Positions 1-12,700 of a DNA stretch of 48,902 nt are shown in pieces; within the stretch, counting starts at the first letter, position 1, and each line of letters starts with the position of its first letter. The notes under the pieces are model-generated. The model was not told where the DNA came from. It saw nothing but the letters and a program-made list of their open reading frames with translations, and ran no database searches. Origin of the DNA: Saccoglossus kowalevskii (Eukaryota > Hemichordata > Enteropneusta > Harrimaniidae); NCBI RefSeq assembly GCF_000003605.2, contig NW_003137829.1, positions 340,190 to 389,091 on the forward strand. Direction: 5' to 3'. The position numbers and the translations under genes are program-made.

Positions 1-81
1 TGCGTTCTTAGCGTGTGTTGTTATTGTCGCTTGGGACTCAATTCTCGCGCGTGCGCAGGTGACGACCCTCCCCCGCTTTAA
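1..81 (+). mobile_element. MITE family 1, right part of a copy cut by the window edge
   Basis: The right half of a roughly 163-bp non-autonomous element that recurs at 12572, 26651, 31499, 34980 and 48629. It shows the shared core (AGCGTGTGTTGTTATTGTCG, then GGGACTCAATTC) and the terminal inverted repeat GGTGACGACCCTCCCCCGCT, followed by TTAA at 78-81. The left half lies outside the window. No coding capacity is visible. TTAA at both ends of the complete copies fits piggyBac-type insertion, but a TA target with longer TIRs cannot be excluded. Confidence 0.85.
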
Positions 82-1689
82 CCCGGGCACAAACATTAGT
101 AAAGACTCAAATATTCCGTTAGTTAGTTGAACGTTAAATACACACAATTCACGGCAATGGCATGTTTTAACAATCAATTTAGCCACAGTTTCGATATGTC
201 ACTTTTTCTACACTCAAACGACCACGGTGATGTTGGCATCATGTACGTGTCACGACGCTGCAAATAGATACGCCAAGTGATAAGAACTAAAGAGTTCGCC
301 GTATTTGACACCGTCCCATTGTTTTCAACAGATTCTATCTTGTTAAACATCATCTGATTGCTCTTTATTGTAGTTGTGGCCCCAAAACTACAGATTGCAT
401 AAACAATCTAACCATCATCTTTTAGCTTCTCGAAATAATTAGCGGCCATACAATATACAGTAAAGATCATGTCGGTGTCAGCATAGGTATTGCACCAAAG
501 AATCATGGGACACTGTTGTTTAGGTTGTCTACAATGTTAATCTATATTTTGTTATCCATTGTAATTTTAATCTAGAAAGTTAATTTGTTGTGAGATTAGG
601 CTTAACTGGAAGTGCCTTTTTAACTCTAGCGGGCGTATACAATGGGTATCTGCTATAAATGTACGATTATATACTATTGTTTAACCGCTTAACAAAAGGA
701 AATACTGGTACTTATGATAAAATGATACGCCGCGCGTTATTTTACGTCATGTCGTACCATTGTTCTGAATGGATATAATAAATGTGTAATTTTCTATGGC
801 TGTTTTCATTACGTAGAGATCTTATTTCTATGGTTTATCTCAACGGGCTTCAGTATCACGTAGTAATGTTGTGAGAGTATGCCACACACTATGGTGTCTC
901 GTTTGTAGCCAGTAGTGAATCACTAGAATCATCCTCCAAATATCTATCTATCTATCTATCACACTACTGCATGTCAGGAAAACGTTTCATGTGAAACACC
1001 ACGAACTCTAGAACAAAAAAATGCATTATTCTGTATGCACGAAACGGTAAATATGCGTATAATGAATTAACTGCAAACAAGCCTCCAAGTTGTTGATGTA
1101 ATTGAATGAAAGTTAGGTAAAAAATACCCATCCTGTCCCCTCAACCGACGTCACCGTTGTAATGTTTATATACTTAGCCTAATGTCATGATGACATACCG
1201 CCCTCTATAGTTTAAATGAACTTGAGTTTGAATATCATGTATCAGAGTCAGAGGTGAAATAAAGTAGTTCAACACCGGTAATCAGTGTCGTCTGGTTGCA
1301 TTTCTTTCGTACTCAAATCATGCAATCGTCATGGTTGAAGTTGGTGTAGTAGCTAGAAAATACTGTCACACTCCCTTGGAAATATAACAATTAAAAAATT
1401 AACAAAAAAAATCATATTGCAATTGATATACACTTTGTTTTAAATTTTAAATTTACCCACGTATCACGTAATATGCAATGTTGAGAAGACAAATCTAAAG
1501 TAGGACCACGTATGTTGGCTGAATGTTATGAGACGCTGTTTGATGTGTCTCGTGCATATTAATATCACGTGACTTGCTTATCAACAGACTAGGTTCCTGT
1601 GGAAGTCTGCCAAATTTGAGTTGAAAATACAAGGTCTCTAAGGTCTATGATTGAACATAATTTATATTGATCATTTACATGTTTTAGAT

Positions 1690-2062
1690 GGTATTTTGCG
1701 GAAAAACTCACAATATCTTCGCAGATCGACCGAGGTAATATGCCAAACTTGTATCTCTTATCAAAAATGACAACGCCCAATTTTGCGAAAGCACGAGCAA
1801 ATTGTAACTCGATGTTCACAGAACTTCGAGTTATGGGCAACATACATTTTATTTTTTGTTGAACGTCCACATTTAGTAACTTGAACTTTGATTAACAGTT
1901 AACCGAACTCCGAGTTACGGGAACCATATAACATGTTAATTGAACATCGAGTTACAATAAGGGCGTGGTTTCGCAAATGTGGGTGTAGTCTCGAAAACAA
2001 ATATGGGCGTGGTCATTTTGTGTTCGTAACTCGATGTCCGTAACTCGAACAATCTAGCATCT
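1690..2062 (+). repeat. Degenerate dispersed repeat, related to 3795-3985
   Basis: Contains several copies in both orientations of the motif CGAGTTAC / GTAACTCGA, for example near 1806, 1828, 1906, 1948, 2025 and 2039, plus two GGGCGTGGT blocks. A similar set (CGAGTTA, ACGCCCATA, ACCACACC) lies at 3795-3985 in the opposite orientation. It looks like an old transposable element with diverged copies. No TIR or target duplication could be fixed. Confidence 0.4.
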
Positions 2063-4315
2063 CATTATTTCAGATTTGAGCATCCCCCATCAAACATAGT
2101 GGAACTTTTCAAGTTGATATACAAATACTTGTTTACTTTTCAAACGTTGAAGGCGAGGCCAAACCGAACACCTTAGCAACTTCACTATACCAAATTCTGG
2201 AAAAATACCCCTTATTTCTGATTTCACAGTATATGATACCGAACAGCCCACCCCTCCTTGAAAACAAGAACGCGGGTGATTACTGGTACTGTCATGAATT
2301 TGTTTTCGCGTATCTGTTGACCGACTTAATTAGTTGATTATTAGCGAATTGCTGTGTTATGTCTGTCATCGTGTAGGCCTATTTGAAGTTTTGGACGGAA
2401 CTTGGCTCAGTGGTTTGGAACTAATTACAAGATACCGTCGCTATTCTGACGACCGTAGTTATTAATGTAGTGAACGATTAATCAAAAGATATGACGTATT
2501 CAGTACTTAGTGTGATTGGCTTTATGATTGAAGGTTACGCCCTAGAGTCTTTTTACTGTTTTGTAATTGGTCAGAGTTTTGAAAATGAATAAAGAGAGTT
2601 TGAGTTGGTCTTGGCGAATACTCCACGACAGACGCAGTCGAGAGTCGAGGCAGTCCTGGGGCGAGCCTTGAGGCAGTCCAGTCTTGGGCTAGTCTTGGGT
2701 CAGCCTTGCGAGAGTCTTGGGGACTTTTCCCCAGGGCGCTGTGTCTTATAGCTACAGAACTGCAGCTATGTGTCTTATAGAGTGCTCCAAAAGATCGACT
2801 AAGACGAGAGCTGAAACGTATTCCGTTGTGTGTGCCTTATTTGACTGTAAAGTTAAAGTGACTTTCCCGATCCCGTACCTCAAGGGGACGAGATAGAGAG
2901 ACGAGACGAGTTTTCCCCCTGACAAGTGTGGAGACCCCCGAGAGAAAGAGAATTTCCCCTTGATAGTACACTCATTTGTTTCAAAAGTGTCGCCACCGGG
3001 TGAAAGAGTAAACGTGAAAAGGTAAAAGAAGCTTGTAAGGTCAAAGTCATTTGCTCTGAAACGAGATGTGAACGTGCATTAAAAAAACGTGATTAGAATG
3101 CAGATGAGTGAAATCAACCCATCTAGGTTGGGGTAGTCGCCCCACCCCCAAAGTACCACTATAACGTCGGTTGTAACATTGGGGCGATTTGGTCTTGGCT
3201 AAGTAATACCATGGTAATACAAACACCCTGTACAAACACTGAAACCCGGTCCTGAACCAGACCCCGGGAACCGGGCCTTGAAATTTCTCTTTTACCTACA
3301 CTATGCACGCCAACGGTACACATCCAATGGGCGAATGATATTTCATATATTTGATCTATATGGCACCTGAATTAATAACACAGGCCAAGGACGCCATCTA
3401 TTCCGTTTCCATGTATAGCACGCGTGTTCTACGTGCATGCCATGCATAATGCACATATGCATTAGGATGTTATAAAATCAAGACCTTAATAGATTACTAC
3501 AGTTACATATAAAATCCGTAAACTGCACAAAACTTGATTGCGTAAGGTAAACATGATTCAGAGTGGTTGTGTAGTAAAAACATCAGTTATGTTCTCGATG
3601 GTGGACGTGGCGCGGGGGATTGGGGGTGCGGTAGGGGTTCGATTATCACACTGACAAATCATTGAGATGTATGGCCACCAGCACCCTCTCATATTCCCCC
3701 ATGTACTCCGAGACGGGGGGTAGCCCACAAGTGTCAGGACAATTTGATGAGCGGTGTATGATACCGATGAAAGTGTGCAGTTTGGACCTAGAACAGCTTA
3801 CACTGGAACACAGGTCACCTATCTCGAATTTGACCTAATAGTAAAGGTCAAAAATTCAACTTGAATGACTCAAAAATACATCGAGTTAGAGAATTGATCA
3901 CGCCCATAGTTTAGAAACACAACCACACCAGAATTATAAGTTGATGTTGAATTAACTGTTCAGTGAAATTCGAGTTATCGTATTAACCCAAGAAAATAAA
4001 ATTGTTCATGGATCGTACGGGACAGTCAAAATGCGAAAATGGACTATGGTTCTTTTTTTTAGCAGGAACGATCATTCATCATCGCGCCGCTCCAATGAGT
4101 TAGTTTTCCCCTACAAAAATCCTTAGATATGGGAGACTTTTTCGAGAAATAATCCATAAATATCATTGGTTAAATTTCGAAAAAAAACAAATTAAGAGAA
4201 TTTACATTACTTTTCCTAAAAATCTGCATTACGTCCCCGAAAATCTGCTTTTGAGACCCAAATTTTCCTACTACATGGTCGCTATTTTCAGGCGGTAGAC
4301 CCACAGTCACTTAGT

Positions 4316-4412
4316 GCTGAAAATGAATAAATACTATTTTTTTTAAATATAAATTTATATGCGTATAGCGGATGACTTTTTAAAAAAACAATAGTATTTA
4401 TTCATTTTCAGC
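4316..4412. repeat. Perfect 23-bp inverted repeat around a 51-bp AT-rich spacer
   Basis: The arm 4316-4338 (begins GCTGAAAATGAATAAATAC) is the exact reverse complement of 4390-4412. The spacer is T-rich on the left and A-rich on the right, so pairing extends imperfectly inward. This fits a small hairpin MITE. A flanking target duplication is not obvious. Confidence 0.7.
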
Positions 4413-4639
4413 CCGCAAACCTGAGTAGACCCATTCCTGCTGGCATTAACGTTTTTTCCGTTTATATTTATAATATAAATACTGAAATTGTAGATAATTC
4501 AAATAATTTGCACAATAGTTACCTTCGCCAAGTTTCTAAAGCCTTATACAAGTAGTTTATGGAAAAAATTAACATTATTAATCATCCAGTGTCTGTAGTC
4601 TCAGAGGGTTAACTCATGAATATTCATGTTTTCACTGAG

Positions 4640-4685
4640 TGAATCTACGTTCTCCGAGTCATCATATATCGCACGCAGATTGTAG
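4640..4685 (+). promoter_or_regulatory. Possible leader-exon end (splice donor) for GS1
   Basis: A strong donor-like sequence TTGTAG|GTGAGT is centred at 4685/4686, and a good acceptor lies at 6695-6696 just ahead of the GS1 start codon. GS2 appears to have the same arrangement, a non-coding exon then an intron. This is inference from splice signals only; cDNA would be needed to place the true leader exon. Confidence 0.2.
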
Positions 4686-6696
4686 GTGAGTTTCATTGTT
4701 TTTTTTAAACTGTTGCACTGCACTTTACACTATATGATTTATGCCTGTACTTTGTCGCTAACACAGCACATTTCAGTAGTGTGACTGAGCATGGCCAGCA
4801 AAGGCTTTCTTGATCAGTAGTACGACATTAACATGGTGTCCCTCAGTGTTGAACTGTCATCGCAGCCATTCAAAGAAATTAAGGAATGGTACACACGCGT
4901 ACCCGTACTGTAATCTCGTAACCTATAATTGATTGTCACTATACGACAACATGACACTAGACGGCTGCGCAGGGTTTCTTATCACTGAAGTAGACGTCCA
5001 TATGTCTTGTATATATAACACGTACAACAATAATATTGATCAATTGCGGTTTCCATGTGCTAAGCACACGTGGAAAATTCCCGCGAAACGGCTGACACGT
5101 GAATCTATTGACATTGTTCCACATAAATGATGTTTCGTGCAATCATCTGTACATTTCTCGCTGTGGATTTTTGTTAAATGTTTAATTCATTCAGACTGTG
5201 TTCTGTGTATGAACGGTTCATGCGAGGTCATTCAAGGTCATTTCCTACTTTGTGTTTAATGTGAATGAAATTCCACAAGTTTAATAAATGCCGTGGTATG
5301 GGTTGATCACTCTAAACTCCTTGACAGAAGATGGTAGAAGAACTGCAAATTATTTTTCTGATAAATTTTGAAGTATTTTTGCTAAGAGTTCCTTAGGACC
5401 CCCTCACTAAAAACTCTACTAACACTGCCCCTCCAGTGCCCATTTCAATTGTGTATACCCTTCTTTGGGTCACTTGTAGTTATTTGGAGGGGCTTATTGA
5501 ATTATATTAGGGGTTGGGGGTTAGGGTTCAGATTAGAGGTGAGGGGTGCCATTAATGAACTCTTTCCGTATTTTTTTGCCTGAATGTTACTGCCTTTTTT
5601 TGAGTGCATGTCTATATCTCTGCTTGTGACAATTTTTTTTTCTTAGAAATAGTTGAGATATTTTTCTGTCATTTTCTCTTTATCATTTTTTTCTCTGTGC
5701 AGATATTTCTTCAAATTTGTACCACCCCATTTGAGTTTTTTATGAGAGGGTTAGTGTTACAGCTGTAAAAATTTTAATGAGTCGGTGAAAATAGAAAATA
5801 AAAATTTTGTGGCAGTGGAATTTTTTCTGAGATTCTATGACACAAATGCCAGTGATTTTTCTGGAATTTTGTGTTAATAAAATATCTAAATCAGCAAAAT
5901 TTATAGCAGGGAAAAATGTTTACAATATTAATTACAAGTTCACCTCATATTATTCATTCTTTGGTACAAAAACATGTATTCATTCAAATTACGAATAATT
6001 ATACTATGAGTTGATGAACTTTCCCAGCACAAATAATGGTTTGAGCCTATGGTAATTTTTATTGAGCTTTTTTTAAATACACATTTTGGTGCCAGGTGAC
6101 AGTACCCAACCACATTCAGCTGGCGTACATGACATGATACTTAATAAAAAAACAAGGAACTTATCGATATTCACTATATGGGGGGCCGCCATCTTGAATA
6201 CAATATGAAACTAAATAAAGAGACCCCTTTGCATTTATTTGTTAATAAATCTTGACCAGTGACCTTATGACGAACACTAAAACCATTAATGTTATTGACA
6301 CGCAGTTAGTGGGAAATCACTCATGAGCAGGGACACTCAGTGATTGTAACAAAATATAAGAACACTGCGGGCATGTATATTTCTGACCCGTGTGACTATC
6401 TGGATACTGGTGGTATTAATTTTCAAACATAGTGGTACATTAGCAACAGGTAACTATCTAGTGAGGTGACGTGTTACAATTATACACACCCACGGTGTTG
6501 TTGTTGTTGTCACTGTACATCCATGCTTGTGAGTGACAATTAGTCTATGGCATAAACACACACCAAGGGTAGGGCTGAACCTTTGTTTGTGTTCATCCAC
6601 AGGATTTCCGTCTACAATCACAAGTCCAAGGTCATCAGCTTGTAAGGTTTATGTAACTTGAATGTGTTAACTTAAAATTATATTTTTTTTTTCCAG

Positions 6697-6745
6697 CTTT
6701 GCACGTGGTAATAATTTCTAAAGTGATAACTTTCTGTCTTTCAAA
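6697..6745 (+). promoter_or_regulatory. Probable spliced 5' leader of GS1 ahead of the start codon
   Basis: A T-tract followed by TTCCAG ends at 6696 and is a good splice acceptor 49 nt before the GS1 ATG. The HNMT-like gene also has an acceptor just ahead of its ATG, which supports transcription from upstream non-coding exons. Confidence 0.5.
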
Positions 6746-9700
6746 ATGGAGTACAGCGCTCGACTTAATAAAAGCATTTACCATTCATACATGACATTGG
6801 AACAACCAGAAGATATGATACAATGTATGTATATATGGATAGATGGTACTGGGGAATTTCTGCGTAGTAAAACTAGGACGTTAGATGCATCACCAAAGGA
6901 CCCAAGTGGTAAGTTTACACTACAATGGAGTTAAAATTTGATATCAAAATTGACCTTGAACTTGAGAACATAGCTGAGTAAGTTTCAGCAAAAAATTTCT
7001 ACTTCTGTCACTTGCATCAAATTTCAGTACTCAGATTACAACTCTATAAATATATCACGGTTTATTATATTTCACTCCATATTCATGAATATTAATCAGT
7101 CTATTTTGCATACTTAATTTTTCTTGATATTATTCAATAGTTTATGCATTGCTATTGTGGTAGTTGTTGTTCTGGGTTCGTTAACAGTTCTACTATCTGG
7201 GGTTATTCAACCTTTACCCAGAGTGAATCGTGTACAAATTACAATGGCACTGACTAAGGTTCATTTGTTATCAATCTATTTTCACATTTCCGAAGTATTT
7301 TATGTGACTAATTGCATGTTTTTTTTACATGGAGTGAAAAATCAAGAGAAACATAAAGGACTTTCAATGTAAAAATCACTCCCCCAAACAACTACAGCAA
7401 TAACTTTAAATGTCTTTAAATTTGTCCTTCTCTAGACTTAATTTTTAAGAAGTTTGATGTTTAATTTAGCGAGTTTTCAGTATAACAATAAAAGTTTCTG
7501 AATGCATTGTGCTTTATATGCTAAGTACATGTAGTGTGTATTGTAAAATTTGAATTTCTTTCCCACAATGCATTGTATATATGCTAAGTAGTGTAAAATT
7601 TGAATTTCTTTCCCACAATGCATTGTATATATGCTAAGTAGTGTAAAATTTGAATTTCTTTCCCACAATGCATTGTATATATGCTAAGTAGTGTAAAATT
7701 TGAATTTCTTTCCCACAATGCATTGTATATACGCTCAGTAGTGTAAAATTTGAATTTCTTTCCCACAATGCATTGTATATACGCTTAGTAGTGTAAAATT
7801 TGAATTTCTTTCTCATAATGCATTGTATATATGCTAAGTAGTGTAAAATTTGAATTTCTTTCCCACAATGCATTGTATATACGCTTAGTAGTGTAAAATT
7901 TAAATTTCTTTCCCATAATGCATTGTATATATGCTAAGTAGTGTAAAATTTGAATTTCGCTCATACATAAGCTCAGTAGGGTATAATTCGATTTTTTTCC
8001 CATAATGCATCGCACATATGCTCAGTAACATGCTGAGTAGTGTAAAATTTGAATTTCGTTCCCATAATGCATCGTACATATGCTGAGTAGTGTAAAATTT
8101 TAATTTCTTTCCCATAATGCATTGTATATACACTCACTAGTGTGAAATTTAAATTTATCTGGCCAGATGTTGAAGATCAATTTGTGGAAATCTTCTTCCT
8201 AATTCTTCATCCATCTTCATCATGTTCCATAACACTTTATTCTGTCTTTACAGAGATTCCAAGCTGGAATTATGATGGGTCGAGTACAGGACAGGCTGAG
8301 GGGTCAAACAGCGATATTTATCTCAAACCAGTTGCCATCTACAGAGATCCATTCCGACGAGGGAAAAACATCTTGGCTTTGTGTGAAACGTTTAAATATG
8401 ACGGACGATTAACCGGTAAGATTATGCTGGATTTTTGTTGGCATTTGTGTACCAAGGTTGTCAATTGGCATTCTATTTGACGTATTTTAATATTTTATCG
8501 GTTAAGCTTAGTGAGCTTGTTTCATAATTGCAGGTAACATAGATATAATGATATCCTCAGGTTGTATCACTGTCTGTGTGTCCGTGTAGAATTTTTCGTA
8601 CCTTATCCTACTGTATTTATCTGGCTAAGAGCCCATGCCCGGACAAACGCCCCCCCCCCACCTCCTTTTGATAAAATAAGGGAGTTGAGGTCATATCCTA
8701 GCAAACGCCCAGGAGGTTTTTTTTTCTACACCTGTAATAAAATAAAATAACAAAAACCTTGTTTTGTTCATTGTGATTCTGATAAAAAATGTTGAAAAGT
8801 AAATGTCTATTGCGTAATACGAGGTGTGAACGCGAAATAGCTGTGACATAAATAGAGCAGCACGGTTCAAGCAAATCTTACAGTATAATGAGAGCCGCGA
8901 AGCAAGTGTCGCACTCATTCGGCTTTAGCGTCGCCGACAATGAAACCAATGTTGCAATATTGTAGCAACCCGTACCCGAGTGGTTGAAAGCATGTTGTTT
9001 TGGCTTTATAAAATATTTGCGAATCCATAACTGGGGCAAGCAATTTTGCAATGTCACGCCGAATTCTGCCAACTTCTTTACCATCTTTCATCTCAGCTAT
9101 TGCCTTTCTGTCACAGAAATTATTCTTCTGTTGTTTAAGAAAAAAAAATCTTTCTAATTCAAACCCACCACAATATCCATAGTGGGACATTCCAACCACC
9201 TTAACTTGCTGAATGGTAACTTTCACCATGATTGATGAACGCCTAGTCTGTTAAAAAAAAGCAATGTTGCATTGACCTTTATGATGAAATACTAGTAGTG
9301 ATGTCATTGTTAGCCAATCGGTAAAGCGGATGCTTAAAAGTCAAAGATGATTGCCAGAGGGTAAACAAAAACATTGTGCGAGTTGTTTGCCGCGACCCCA
9401 TTTTTCTTATCTCTTTATTCTGTTCAGACATAAAAGTGCCAAGCTGACAGACAGTGAAATCTGTGGATTAAATGTGCTAAGTCCAAATTCTGGGGATTTC
9501 AGGATTTTGACTTTTAGTTACGAAGATAGCATTAAATGTACAAATAGAGATCTGAGATGTCTTTTTTTCAGATAACTATAAACTTTTTTAATTTTACTAC
9601 GTAAATTATTATTGATCTTGTAATTGTATGGCTGTTGATCTGGTATTTGTCAAAACCGGAAATAATTCACGCGTATGGGACAGGAAATTCTAATTCAAAT

Positions 9701-12700
9701 GATTCTTCACTGTTGATTTTTTTTATTTCTGGTTTATTTGTCACATTCTGAGCAATACATTATTTTTGTTTTACTTCTAATGCTGCATATTGTTCATTTA
9801 TTTCTGTTGCATGTTTTCATTTGCCGTTCTATTCCCTGTCGCAGTTCGATCTGCATGTTGCCAATTTTCGCGATTTTTCTTTTTTTTTGCCGGGGATATC
9901 CGGACAAATGCCCACCCGTTCTTTTTGGCGATTTTCCATGTTCAGAACCCTGGGCTCTTACCTGGATAAATACGGTATATGGTCCATTTCTTTTCCCTGG
10001 GTATCTTCTTTTGATTCATCCATGAAGAAATTTCAATCATTTTTCTGATTATTCCTCAGAAACTAATCTCCGACATACAAGTAAAGAAATAATGGATAAA
10101 GTGAAGGATGACGTTCCATGGTTTGGCATGGAACAGGAATATACATTATTAACCCAAGATGGCCATCCCTTTGGTTGGCCAAAGCAAGGCTATCCTGGAC
10201 CACAAGGTATATGTAAATTCAGGTTTTATCTACACGAAAACCCATTCACTTCAAACAAGAGTCTTCTACTGGATGGAATAACATTGGAGCATTCCCAAAT
10301 CACATCATTGCACACTCATTGGCTGGTTGGATTCAACCATTGTCTGCTACAGTGATTTGATTGGGTGTGCCAAATAGCTGGGTCCATCAATTAGCAGGGG
10401 ATTAGCGGCACCACCAAGTGGGGGAGATAGGGTTTGCCCTACCAGGGTGTGAAGTTTTTGATAATTCTAAGTTAAAATGGAGCATTCTATGGTTTCCTTG
10501 GGGCCAAGATTACTATCAGACAGGTCACAGTTGAAGACTGTAGCCACATGTGATTCCTGGTCATTCAGAATTTTATGGTTGCCAGAGGATCTGCTCCCCA
10601 GGGTGAGGGGGGTGCATGGCCATGGCATGAGGGCACTGCGCCCAAGTTCTCTTGTTTAAAAAAAATCCCTGATTAGTATTTCTGTAACAACAACTTTAAA
10701 TCAATAGATTTTGTGGTTTTATATCATGTCATGGCTCAACATATGAAGTGACCCCAAGAAAAAATGAGTCGTTCATTTCCACAATACTTTCACAATGAAG
10801 AAACAAACAGGTTCACAACAATACGCATGTTTTATTTACAAAACGATTTACATACCATCTGAATTTATGGTGTAAAAATGATTAGGGTCTGGGGGAGAAC
10901 AGTCAAACACAAGATCTTTTTCATTATCCTTGAGTAATAAAATAAACAAAAAGAATGCAAACCATGTTGTGTTGTATGCCATGCACTGTGAAGTCAATAC
11001 ACGTTTTTTCATGAAAGCATGAACTTAACGACCCTTGTCAGAGCCACCACACTTTTTCACACATTTCAATAAATTTTAACACATCGTCGACGTAAAACAC
11101 CCTGGGCCTATGACCTGGTATNNNNNNNNNNNNNNNNNNNNNNNNNNNNNNNNNNNNNNNNNNNNNNNNNNNNNNNNNNNNNNNNNNNNNNNNNNNNNNN
11201 NNNNNNNNNNNNNNNNNNNNNNNNNNNNNNNNNNNNNNNNNNNNNNNNNNNNNNNNNNNNNNNNNNNNNNNNNNNNNNNNNNNNNNNNNNNNNNNNNNNN
11301 NNNNNNNNNNNNNNNNNNNNNNNNNNNNNNNNNNNNNNNNNNNNNNNNNNNNNNNNNNNNNNNNNNNNNNNNNNNNNNNNNNNNNNNNNNNNNNNNNNNN
11401 NNNNNNNNNNNNNNNNNNNNNNNNNNNNNNNNNNNNNNNNNNNNNNNNNNNNNNNNNNNNNNNNNNNNNNNNNNNNNNNNNNNNNNNNNNNNNNNNNNNN
11501 NNNNNNNNNNNNNNNNNNNNNNNNNNNNNNNNNNNNNNNNNNNNNNNNNNNNNNNNNNNNNNNNNNNNNNNNNNNNNNNNNNNNNNNNNNNNNNNNNNNN
11601 NNNNNNNNNNNNNNNNNNNNNNNNNNNNNNNNNNNNNNNNNNNNNNNNNNNNNNNNNNNNNNNNNNNNNNNNNNNNNNNNNNNNNNNNNNNNNNNNNNNN
11701 NNNNNNNNNNNNNNNNNNNNNNNNNNNNNNNNNNNNNNNNNNNNNNNNNNNNNNNNNNNNNNNNNNNNNNNNNNNNNNNNNNNNNNNNNNNNNNNNNNNN
11801 NNNNNNNNNNNNNNNTGCATAGTATGTACTTCTGATAAAGCTAATATGGTAAAAATGTTGTTCTTTTAAGACATCATACTTGTTTATGTTTTCATGTTTG
11901 CACAAGGACTGAGTCGTTGGCAAGGATCGGTTGTTTGCACTCAAAGATAAATATTGATGTTGTTCACTGCTGCTATTAAATATACAAGTTTGAGTCCTTG
12001 GTCAACAGTGTCGCAGAAGATTGCGAGCAAGTACTGATCAGTGAAAGACATTTGTTAAGACATTCGCTTGCTGGTTGGCAAAAATGTGTGAAAGAAATAA
12101 TGTGCAAAATAACGTAACTTTAACTATCTCGTTTAACTTTTAGGTCCATACTACTGTGCTGTTGGGCCAACCAACGTATATGGACGCGACGTTGTAGAGG
12201 CGCATTACAGAGCTTGCATGTATGCTGGCGTCAAGATCTCGGGAAGTAACGCTGAGGTGATGCCTGCACAGTGGGAGTTCCAGGTTGGTCCCTGTGAGGG
12301 AATCAATATGGGTGATCAGCTTTGGATAGCTCGCTATATCTTGCAAAGAATTGGGGAAGATTTTGGAGTTGTCGTCACCTTCGACCCCAAACCAATGGAA
12401 GGTGACTGGAATGGTGCGGGCTGTCATACTAATTTCAGCACAAAAGCAATGCGAGAAGCTGATGGAATTAAGTAGGTTAAAATTACAATCAACAGTTGGG
12501 GCTTTGTCTATAAACCTATTTATAAAACAAATGTAAATGCTGATCATTAGCTGTCATTCGAATTCAAATATTTAAAGCGGGGGAGTCGTCACCCGAGCAT
12601 GCGTCAGATGGCCCTAGCGTGTCATTGTTTACAAACAAGCGTCTACCCATGAGCCTTTGCATTGTTGTTATCGTCACTTGGAACTCAATTCCCGTGCATG

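Larger units (their letters stand above)
82..6696. other. Non-coding region upstream of glutamine synthetase gene 1
   Basis: I see no recognisable protein here. Open frames are short and unlike known families. It holds a (TATC)n microsatellite at about 940-960 and short G-rich repeats built on AGTCTTGGG at about 2640-2730. A degenerate repeat with GAGTTAC/GTAACTC motifs and GGGCGTGGT appears at about 1690-2060 and again, inverted and diverged, at about 3795-3985. A 23-bp hairpin and a candidate leader exon are listed separately. From 5200 to 6600 the DNA is AT-rich with nothing supported. Confidence 0.6.

Noticed and set aside
7124..7372. Hydrophobic 82-codon frame in GS1 intron 1
   Set aside because: It starts without ATG, has simple valine-rich composition and lies between two properly joined GS exons. 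There is no family match.
7477..8133. Several overlapping minus-strand frames over the 50-bp array
   Set aside because: Frame-shifted readings of the same tandem repeat without independent coding evidence.
7496..8150. CRISPR-like repeat array
   Set aside because: The units are contiguous tandem repeats without unique spacers, and the DNA is from an animal.
9309..9360. tRNA-like A-box (TAGCCAATCGGTAAAGC)
   Set aside because: No B-box and no cloverleaf pairing could be found downstream. At most it is a remnant of a tRNA-derived SINE.
11038..11944. Long open frames across the first N gap
   Set aside because: They consist almost wholly of undetermined residues. The same applies to frames over the gaps at 24076-24374 and 37703-38325.
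12140..12547. Frames antisense to GS exon 4 (and 26339-26524 in GS2)
   Set aside because: Shadows of the conserved glutamine synthetase exons.
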